Assembly (NCBI GenBank): GCA_964401455.1
Contig: CAYNYI010000012.1
Span: 1-37,436 of the forward strand
Source of the DNA: CAYNYI01 sp964401455
GTDB lineage: Bacteria > Fibrobacterota > OXYB2-FULL-49-7 > CAYNYI01
Direction of reading: 5' to 3'
DNA length: 37,436 nt
Position numbers and translations under genes: made by a program. How positions within the stretch are numbered: position 1 is the stretch's first letter; each line of letters begins with the position of its first letter. Below are positions 32,008 to 37,436 of this stretch, in pieces. The notes under the pieces are model-generated. The model did not search any database and was not told where the DNA came from. It saw only the letters and a list, made by a program, of their open reading frames with translations.

Positions 32008-33720
32008 ATGGCATCACTCATTGATATAGAGAAAGGGGATGTTTTTTTTCTAAACCGCTTAACTTCTCTCGGCGGTTCAGGAAATGATATAGCTATTGAT
32101 AATGTCGATGGAACCGTCTGTCTGATTCATTTTATAAAAGAAAATTTTTCAGCCGAGCCTGCCGGTGATTTAAAGACTTTCTCTATAAACGGCCGCAAAA
32201 CAAAAAAGGCGCGTCTTAAAGAGGGTGATGTTTTGAAAATATCAGGGCAAAGCTTCAAATTCACTCATTTTTCTTATCCGATGGAAAAAGGTGAAGCAGG
32301 CTTCAGAGAAATTGGACGCTTTCTTGACGAGATGCACATTTTCAGCAGCAGCCTGATGCAGGAAACGGATTTTAATTCCCTTCTTGATAAGCTGATTACA
32401 TCGTCGTTTAAGTTGATAAATGCGGAAAAAGGATTTATTGTAATAAAATCCGAGAATGATGAATTCAGGATAAATAACTGTCTGAATTTTAATGAAACCG
32501 ATTTTGAGGACTGCCATCGCATAAGCAATGAAATTGTTAACAAAGTTGCTGAAAGTAAAGAGGGGGTTGTAATCACCGATGCTTTTAATAATAAGGAATT
32601 CAATGTCACTTACAGCATAGTTAATCTTAAAATACGTTCTTTCATAGGTGTCCCCATAATGTGTAAAAATGAACTTCTTGGAGTTATGTATCTGGCGAGT
32701 TCAAAGGCTTCCGCAGCTTTTAATGGAGATGATCTTCGTGTTCTCACCGTTTTCGCTTCACAGGCGGGGCTCATTATCAGAAACCTGTTTTTCATTCAGG
32801 ATCTCAGAGCCCGTAATGAACAACTTATGCTTAAAAGCGGAAGAATTGTTTATGAAGATCCTAAGATGCGGGCAATAATGAAAACGGTAACGAAAATAGC
32901 TCCGAGTGAAATTTCTGTTTTGATTCTGGGCGAGACAGGTACGGGAAAAGAATTACTCGCCGGTGAAATACATGAGAGGAGTAAAAGAGCAAAGATGCCC
33001 TTTATTACGGTGAACTGTTCGGCAATACCGGAAAACCTTCTGGAGTCTGAACTTTTCGGTCATAAGAAAGGTTCATTTACGGGTGCTGTATATGATAAAA
33101 CCGGTAAATTTGAGGCTGCCGATGGCGGGACTGTATTTTTGGATGAAATAGGAGATATGCCTCCGTTGGCTCAGACAAAGATTCTACGGGTACTTGAGAA
33201 TGGGGAAATAGAAGCGGTGGGCGATCCTGTTCCAAGAAAAATAAATGTTCGGGTTATTGCGGCAACCAACCGCAAAGTAGAGGAAGGTTGTATTCGGGAA
33301 GATCTTTATTACAGACTAAGCGGCATAGAAATGAGTATCCCTCCTCTCAGAGAACGGGGGAATGATTCTGTTATAATAGCCCGTCATATGCTAAGAACAT
33401 TCTGTAGTGAGAACAACAGGAATCTGATTTTTACCAGGGACGCAGAAAGAGCTATTCTTGAATACGGCTGGCCGGGTAATGTCCGTGAGCTTCGAAACAG
33501 AGTTGTTCGGGCTGCCACGATGGCTGAATCAGGAGAAGTTTCCTGTTCCAACATGGAATTTTCCAAGGAAGGTGAAATAATACCGCTTGATAAGGCACGC
33601 GACAATTTTTGTCGGAACTATATAGAACGGCTACTCATGCTTAACGATGGCGATAAGAAAAAGACGGCCTCCGAGTTAGGAATTGATGTGCGGACGGTTT
33701 ACCGTTATCTTGAACAATAG
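32008..33720 (+). CDS. Sigma-54-dependent activator with FHA and GAF domains
   Basis: The 570-residue enhancer-binding protein has a short degenerate FHA-like domain (~15-90, LGGSGNDIAIDN), a GAF domain (~110-265), an AAA+ domain (~280-510) and a C-terminal Fis-type helix-turn-helix (~535-570, KKKTASELGIDVRTVYRYLE). Walker A is GETGTGKE (308-315) and Walker B GGTVFLDEIGD. The sigma-54-contacting loop reads GSFTGA (355-360) instead of GAFTGA. ATG 32008 has AGGAG upstream. FHA-type activators are known to be controlled by Ser/Thr kinases, and a PEGA kinase lies two genes upstream. A -24/-12 promoter lies at 36268 in the same cluster and is a candidate target. Confidence 0.93.
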   Translation: MASLIDIEKGDVFFLNRLTSLGGSGNDIAIDNVDGTVCLIHFIKENFSAEPAGDLKTFSINGRKTKKARLKEGDVLKISGQSFKFTHFSYPMEKGEAGFREIGRFLDEMHIFSSSLMQETDFNSLLDKLITSSFKLINAEKGFIVIKSENDEFRINNCLNFNETDFEDCHRISNEIVNKVAESKEGVVITDAFNNKEFNVTYSIVNLKIRSFIGVPIMCKNELLGVMYLASSKASAAFNGDDLRVLTVFASQAGLIIRNLFFIQDLRARNEQLMLKSGRIVYEDPKMRAIMKTVTKIAPSEISVLILGETGTGKELLAGEIHERSKRAKMPFITVNCSAIPENLLESELFGHKKGSFTGAVYDKTGKFEAADGGTVFLDEIGDMPPLAQTKILRVLENGEIEAVGDPVPRKINVRVIAATNRKVEEGCIREDLYYRLSGIEMSIPPLRERGNDSVIIARHMLRTFCSENNRNLIFTRDAERAILEYGWPGNVRELRNRVVRAATMAESGEVSCSNMEFSKEGEIIPLDKARDNFCRNYIERLLMLNDGDKKKTASELGIDVRTVYRYLEQ

Positions 33721-33735
33721 TCCGGAATTCCAAGA

Positions 33736-34428
33736 ATGAAGATTATTCTTGCTGTTGCATTTTTAATAACAACATACGGATGCGTAAAATTTGAGGAAAT
33801 TTCTCCCAGCGCCCCCGAAGCGACTATCGAAATAAAATCATTCAGTCCTTTGCAGGTTCTTAGGTCTAACGACGAAAATGGTTTTCTCTACAAAGATTTT
33901 TTCAGGACCAATTCCCGTTTTATTTCAGGCGGTGAGTACTATCTTACTTTTAACTTCAATAGTTCGAGACAGTTTGTATCAAAGCCGGTCGGGTTTAATC
34001 CGGATCTGGGTTATTATATGAGCTTTAGTGTAAAAGTTCAGAATTGGAAAAAACCCGCGGAATTCTGGACAGGTTATATTTCTTCCGAGGATACTCTGCA
34101 GGGAAGTACGCAAGAGTCCTTTACCGGAATAACTATTGGATATGACACAGGATATGTCCATTATGACAGCGTTTCAATAAGGCTTGTCTCGCAGGGAGAT
34201 ACAAGCGAGGGTATTAGAATGCCCAACAATGTGTTCTATGAGAACTGGATATTTTTTGAAATCTGGAAAAATAGTAATACATTAATATTATTGCCGGGAA
34301 TGTTTGATAACCCGGGAGATACTCTCGGCCTTGCAGGAAATATAAAAATGGATTATCTGACAATCGGAGGTAAAGGAAGTGCTTTTGACCTAATTCTGAA
34401 TAATATGGAGGTCTGGAAATATGATTAA
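33736..34428 (+). CDS. Putative surface lipoprotein with jelly-roll-like fold
   Basis: The 230-residue protein has a signal peptide with a lipobox-like TYGC (Cys16). The mature part is beta-rich and full of aromatics, with segments such as EYYLTFNFN, YYMSFSVKVQ, AEFWTGYISSEDTLQ and FDLILNNMEVWKYD. This pattern resembles concanavalin/LamG-type sandwiches, a structural guess. It begins 15 bases after the activator gene and overlaps the next lipoprotein by eight bases. No known family is recognised. Together with the next two genes it forms an exported-protein set behind the regulator. Confidence 0.65.
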   Translation: MKIILAVAFLITTYGCVKFEEISPSAPEATIEIKSFSPLQVLRSNDENGFLYKDFFRTNSRFISGGEYYLTFNFNSSRQFVSKPVGFNPDLGYYMSFSVKVQNWKKPAEFWTGYISSEDTLQGSTQESFTGITIGYDTGYVHYDSVSIRLVSQGDTSEGIRMPNNVFYENWIFFEIWKNSNTLILLPGMFDNPGDTLGLAGNIKMDYLTIGGKGSAFDLILNNMEVWKYD

Positions 34429-35137
34429 AAGGCTTGTTGCTCTGCTTCCGGTAGCGGTCTTTATATGCTGCCAGAACCCGCAGGAACCGCCTTTAACAGC
34501 GGATATACATATAAGAATGAAAAAGCCGGCGACGGGGGAAATAACTTCCGGAAAGGCACTGCTTGAAGAAAAACTCTCCGGTACCTCCGTAAGTTCCGAG
34601 ATTGATCTCGAGATCGGTCCGGAGAATATTACCGGAAGCTTTTATAATATCTCTGCCGGGCAGAAGAATATACGTGTGGAGCTGTTCGAAGACCTGTCAA
34701 GGAAATACTGGGGGCTTTCAGAGTTTAAAATTGAAAAAGATGAAAAAAAAGAGCTTTCAGTTGCTCTGCTTCCAATTGAGCGTCTTCCAATAGATACGAC
34801 ATGTTACAGTTCCGGAATTGAAATATACACTTATTATAATACGGAACTTGAATCAAATTGTTATGCGGTTGAATGGCTTCCCCTGGATTCGTCACGGTTT
34901 TATAAGGAAAAGTATTTTTATCACATTGTTATGGACACTATTCCCGTGGACAGGAACTTCAGTTATTATCAGGATAATCAGAAAATAATATTTACCGAAT
35001 TTTCTGATTTCAGCAGGGATTCTTATGAAACCGGAATTAAAACAGACACAGAAAGGCGATATTTTAAGCTCTTTCTTGAGTCCATACTCAATAACTATAC
35101 AAAAGAATCGTGCGGTATCGGAGCCCGCGTTAATTGA
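34421..35137 (+). CDS. Putative lipoprotein of unknown function
   Basis: The 238-residue protein has the signal MIKRLVALLPVAVFICC with adjacent cysteines 16 and 17 at the likely lipidation site. An N-terminal beta domain (~25-120) holds strands such as ADIHIRMKKPATGE and KNIRVELFEDLSRKYWGLSE, the layout of a peptidase-regulatory or carbohydrate-binding module. A mixed C-terminal part contains two more cysteines (CYSSGIEIYTYYN and ESNCYAVEW). No function is recognised. ATG 34421 overlaps the stop of the preceding gene, so translation is coupled. Confidence 0.65.
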   Translation: MIKRLVALLPVAVFICCQNPQEPPLTADIHIRMKKPATGEITSGKALLEEKLSGTSVSSEIDLEIGPENITGSFYNISAGQKNIRVELFEDLSRKYWGLSEFKIEKDEKKELSVALLPIERLPIDTTCYSSGIEIYTYYNTELESNCYAVEWLPLDSSRFYKEKYFYHIVMDTIPVDRNFSYYQDNQKIIFTEFSDFSRDSYETGIKTDTERRYFKLFLESILNNYTKESCGIGARVN

Positions 35138-35151
35138 ATGAGGAAATGACC

Positions 35152-36177
35152 ATGAAAATTTGTATAATTGTTTTTTTAATTTTTTGCTATTCATTTGCCT
35201 ATGAGTCTCACGAATTCTCCTCCGGGCTAAAATCGGCTTCCGATGTTTTCATTACCAATAACACCGACAGCATTTACCATATTGATGGTGTTGTGAAATT
35301 TGAAGGAGACACTCTGGCGGATGGAGCTTGGAATTTCTCATCTGTTGTAGGCGACACATCCTATATGGCTCTTAATCTGCTGGATAAGGGTCTTTATCTT
35401 CTTACAACCCCCCGTTTTGAGCTTTATGCAAGAATAGTTTTACATAGATGCGATCCGTTTTCCTCTGTTTTCATAGGTCTTACAGATGAAAGTTTTCTTT
35501 CTTCTTCCGATTGGGGTTTGGCAAACAGCATCCTGGTAAGGCTGGGCGCGACATTTGATGAAGATATTTTCGGCGTTGGCCACTATTCTCCTCAGACTTC
35601 TTTTAGTGAAGCTTTACCGATCGATTCAGGATATTCAAGGAATTCAGTCTATAATATCAGCATTTCATTAGATTCCTCGGAAGATAGTATAAGAACAGTG
35701 CTCCGGAGTAAAAGTGATTCTGTTATCGTTTTCCGTTCCGATTACTTTGATAAGAGTGAATTTTCAGGTCTTAATTTTTTTACCGTAACAGTCAAGGGCT
35801 TTGACTCCGAGTATGGAAAGGGTTATGCCAAAACTAAAATCTCGCTGGATTCGCTTTCTATAAAAGCGCCGCTTAATACTCTTAATACAAAAGCCGGGAG
35901 TACTCCAAAAAAAGCTAACGAGTCCCTGGCTGCCTGTATTGCCCTTTCTCCAAATCCCTTTAATCCTGAGATCAGGCTGGACTACTTCGATAGAGCGGCT
36001 TCTGCAAAAGTCAGAGTTTTTAACGCACGCGGTATGCTTATTGCCGGTCCTGTTGAACTGAAAGGCGATAAGGGTAAATACATTTTTGATGCTTCTAGTC
36101 TTCCGGGAGGTGTCTATCTTTTCAGAGTCAGCAGAGGAAATGAGACTCATACATTAAAAGCAGTTTATTCTAAATGA
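35152..36177 (+). CDS. Secreted protein with T9SS-type C-terminal sorting domain
   Basis: The 341-residue product has a signal peptide (MKICIIVFLIFCYSFAYE), a beta-rich N-terminal domain (~20-240) with aromatic strands, and a serine/threonine linker. Its C-terminal SPNPFNPEIRLDYF block is followed by a FlgD-like Ig domain (KVRVFNARGMLIAG, DASSLPGGVYLFRV). This layout marks Por/T9SS cargo in FCB bacteria. The N-domain resembles that of the 33736 protein in style, but no family is recognised. ATG 35152 follows GAGGA at seven bases; a TTG at 35134 overlaps the upstream stop. It is the last gene of the cluster. Confidence 0.72.
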   Translation: MKICIIVFLIFCYSFAYESHEFSSGLKSASDVFITNNTDSIYHIDGVVKFEGDTLADGAWNFSSVVGDTSYMALNLLDKGLYLLTTPRFELYARIVLHRCDPFSSVFIGLTDESFLSSSDWGLANSILVRLGATFDEDIFGVGHYSPQTSFSEALPIDSGYSRNSVYNISISLDSSEDSIRTVLRSKSDSVIVFRSDYFDKSEFSGLNFFTVTVKGFDSEYGKGYAKTKISLDSLSIKAPLNTLNTKAGSTPKKANESLAACIALSPNPFNPEIRLDYFDRAASAKVRVFNARGMLIAGPVELKGDKGKYIFDASSLPGGVYLFRVSRGNETHTLKAVYSK

Positions 36178-36206
36178 CATTTTTTTCATGCTTTTTTGTT
36201 TCAGAA

Positions 36207-36236
36207 ATCGTTTTATGACATATTTGTCGTTACGAT
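36207..36236 (+). promoter_or_regulatory. Dyad upstream of the -24/-12 promoter (possible activator site)
   Basis: ATCGT-N5-GACA-TATT-TGTC-N3-ACGAT has two nested inverted arms (ATCGT/ACGAT and GACA/TGTC). It ends 31 bases before the -24 element. Such dyads are typical upstream activator sites of Fis-type activators, although they usually lie 80-150 bases upstream. The surrounding sequence is AT-rich. Confidence 0.4.
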
Positions 36237-36267
36237 TTTCTTAATGCATATTTTTCTATGCTTTTTA

Positions 36268-36283
36268 TGGTACAATAGTTGCG
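36268..36283 (+). promoter_or_regulatory. Sigma-54 (-24/-12) promoter, overlapping an extended -10
   Basis: TGGTACA-ATAG-TTGCG keeps the required GG-N10-GC spacing and matches the consensus TGGCACG-N4-TTGCW at most positions. The same bases also contain TGGTACAAT, a sigma-70 extended -10. Transcription would start near 36293. Confidence 0.6.
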
Positions 36284-36292
36284 GTACGAAAA

Positions 36293-36378
36293 CAAACGGA
36301 AGGATTATAATCCTTGAATTCGTTCCCGGTGTCTGTAGCCGGCGGAGGGCCGTTTTTTCCGCCGGATTATTTTTTTTG
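36293..36378 (+). ncRNA. Candidate sigma-54-dependent small RNA
   Basis: A transcript from the -24/-12 promoter to the terminator is about 86 nucleotides with no plausible reading frame and no Shine-Dalgarno-start pair. Its 5' part carries AAGGATTATAATCCTT (36300-36315), a perfect palindrome that can fold with a TATA loop. Its 3' part is the terminator hairpin. It lies next to an operon encoding a sigma-54 activator, which recalls the known Qrr sRNAs of vibrios driven by LuxO and sigma-54. There is no sequence similarity claimed to them. Existence rests on motif order only. Confidence 0.4.
36339..36378 (+). terminator. Intrinsic terminator in the 36178-36563 gap
   Basis: CCGGCGGA (36339-36346) and TCCGCCGG (36358-36365) form a perfect 8-bp stem, followed by ATTA and eight T. 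The rest of this 386-base gap (36379-36563) holds no feature I can support except AT-rich sequence before folC. Confidence 0.88.
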
Positions 36379-36563
36379 GGGGAGGGGAGGGTATTGAAAA
36401 AAATAAAAAGCATTTACCATCTTTTTTCAGTCTGATTATATGCGGGATAATACGTATTCATAATGAAATTCTTGAGGCTCATTCAGCGGTATATTTGAAC
36501 AGAAAATCTTAATAAATCGCAATTCTCTTCTTTTACGGATTCTTCATATCTTATATTTTATCT

Positions 36564-37436
36564 ATGAGGCCGGATAAAATTTTCAAAACTCTTTATTCAC
36601 TGAATCCGGGCAGGATTAAATCCGGTCTTGACGGTACTGTTGCTTTTTCAAATCGCAACGGTAATCCGGAAAACTCATTTTCGAGCGTGCATATAGCCGG
36701 TACGAACGGAAAAGGAAGTACGGCTCTCATGATTTATCGTGCCCTGCGTGCCAGCGGTATTAAAGCAGGAATTTATACTTCTCCTCATGTTTTTGATTTT
36801 AGAGAAAGGGCGGAATATAACGGTGAAAATATTGAGCTTGCGTTCATTGAAGATTTTTGCAGCGAACATCTTGGATATGCCTTTGAAAGCGGGCTTACAT
36901 TTTTTGAGTTTACTACGATAATGTGTTTTTGTTGGTTCAGGACTAAAAAAGCCGAGGTCGTTGTTTGTGAAACAGGAATGGGGGGACGATGGGATTCCAC
37001 AAATATACTCACGCCTCTAATTTCCGTTATAACGCGGGTTTCATTTGATCATACCGAATTTTTGGGTAATTCGCTTGAAAAAATAGCATCGGAAAAAGCA
37101 GGTATAATTAAAAAAGGTATTCCTGTTATTGCGGCGGACTCAAATCCTCCGGAAGTTCTGGAAATTTTCAGAAAACGCGCACGTCTTCTTGGTTCGGATT
37201 TCAAAACTGCCGGCAATGGTTCTTTCAGAAGCCCGGAATACACTCCTACCTCGGTTTCCGCTTTTTTTAAAGCGCCGGAATATTTTAGAGGGTGTATAAG
37301 CGTGGGGGCGGCTGGGTCACATCAGCTGGTTAATCTTGCCTGTGCGCTCTTTTCTCTGGATTTTCTCAGAACAGAAGACTATTCCCTGAACAAAGAGGAG
37401 ATACTAAAAGAATTCAAGAAACGGGCCGTACCGTTT
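36564..37436 (+). CDS. folC: Folylpolyglutamate/dihydrofolate synthase, N-terminal part (runs off window)
   Basis: The open frame from ATG 36564 continues for 291 codons to the end of the window without a stop. FolC joins L-glutamate to (dihydro)folates, with ATP. The translation shows the Mur-ligase-type ATP loop HIAGTNGKGSTALM (GTNGKGS at residues 46-52), YTSPHVFDFRER, CETGMGGRWDSTN, VSFDHTEFLGN, SEKAGIIKKGIPVI and GAAGSHQLVNLACAL, all in the expected order. GRWDST replaces the more usual GRLDAT. No Shine-Dalgarno precedes the ATG, and the upstream TTATATTTTATCT could act as a -10, so a leaderless or near-leaderless start is possible. Only about two thirds of a typical FolC is present. Confidence 0.9.
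   Translation, partial: MRPDKIFKTLYSLNPGRIKSGLDGTVAFSNRNGNPENSFSSVHIAGTNGKGSTALMIYRALRASGIKAGIYTSPHVFDFRERAEYNGENIELAFIEDFCSEHLGYAFESGLTFFEFTTIMCFCWFRTKKAEVVVCETGMGGRWDSTNILTPLISVITRVSFDHTEFLGNSLEKIASEKAGIIKKGIPVIAADSNPPEVLEIFRKRARLLGSDFKTAGNGSFRSPEYTPTSVSAFFKAPEYFRGCISVGAAGSHQLVNLACALFSLDFLRTEDYSLNKEEILKEFKKRAVPF

Noticed and set aside
36196..36435. 79-codon open frame in the gap before folC
   Set aside because: Its translation is low-complexity and aromatic with no family pattern and no ribosome site. It runs through the promoter-like and terminator elements, which explain the region better.
1..37436. Mobile elements, prophage, toxin-antitoxin or CRISPR systems
   Set aside because: No transposase, integrase, phage gene, repeat-spacer array or paired toxin-antitoxin pattern was found on either strand.

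Overview
The window is a dense bacterial chromosomal segment of moderate GC. It holds housekeeping genes, cell-envelope genes and two regulatory neighbourhoods. No rRNA, CRISPR array, insertion sequence or prophage was recognised. The host is most likely a flagellated, diderm member of the FCB group. The evidence is two secreted proteins ending in a Por/T9SS-type C-terminal domain (an NPxNP or PNPFNP motif followed by an Ig-like FlgD fold), several lipoproteins, an LpoB/COG3014 pair, an MCE protein, and a FlgM-like anti-sigma factor with its own sigma-28 promoter. A Fibrobacterota/Chitinivibrionia-like organism would fit, because these combine such sorting domains with flagella, but this placement is inference. 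TTG starts with good Shine-Dalgarno sites are frequent.

Layout. Positions 1-1722 (minus strand) hold the start of a MATE exporter and uronate isomerase uxaC. Positions 1868-4687 hold an IspZ-like membrane protein, an NfeD/ClpP-class membrane protease and ispE, all overlapping. Positions 4712-8097 hold spoVG (with an apparent one-base frameshift), tRNA-Gln, rplY, pth, rpsF, ssb, rpsR and rplI, closed by a strong terminator. Positions 8112-9528 hold an NlpC/P60 lipoprotein and pheA. Positions 9529-10209 have no clear gene but carry an imperfect direct repeat, a sigma-28-type promoter and a terminator, which together outline a small RNA. Positions 10210-12366 encode a large secreted SGNH-hydrolase-like protein. 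A zinc-ribbon protein lies convergent to it.

Positions 13188-18527 are an envelope block: lpoB, its COG3014 partner, an MCE/MlaD protein, a B12-binding radical SAM enzyme and a DUF374 acyltransferase. flgM (minus) and tldD (plus) follow, then a small secreted protein and tRNA-Glu (minus). Next come a lipoprotein, a second ssb, an L,D-transpeptidase, a 769-residue coiled-coil repeat protein, a Rel/SpoT (p)ppGpp enzyme and ahcY.

Positions 29726-36177 form a signalling and surface cluster: a Hanks-type Ser/Thr kinase with a PEGA domain, a membrane protein overlapping it, an FHA-GAF-AAA+-Fis sigma-54 activator, two lipoproteins and a sorted surface protein. Directly behind this cluster lie a dyad, a good -24/-12 (sigma-54) promoter and an intrinsic terminator with no ORF between them. 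This looks like a sigma-54-dependent small RNA next to its possible activator. The window ends inside folC.

The two most interesting signals are these alternative-sigma-factor small RNA candidates: sigma-28 at 9694-9894 and sigma-54 at 36207-36378. Both come from reading promoter and terminator motifs and need transcript data.
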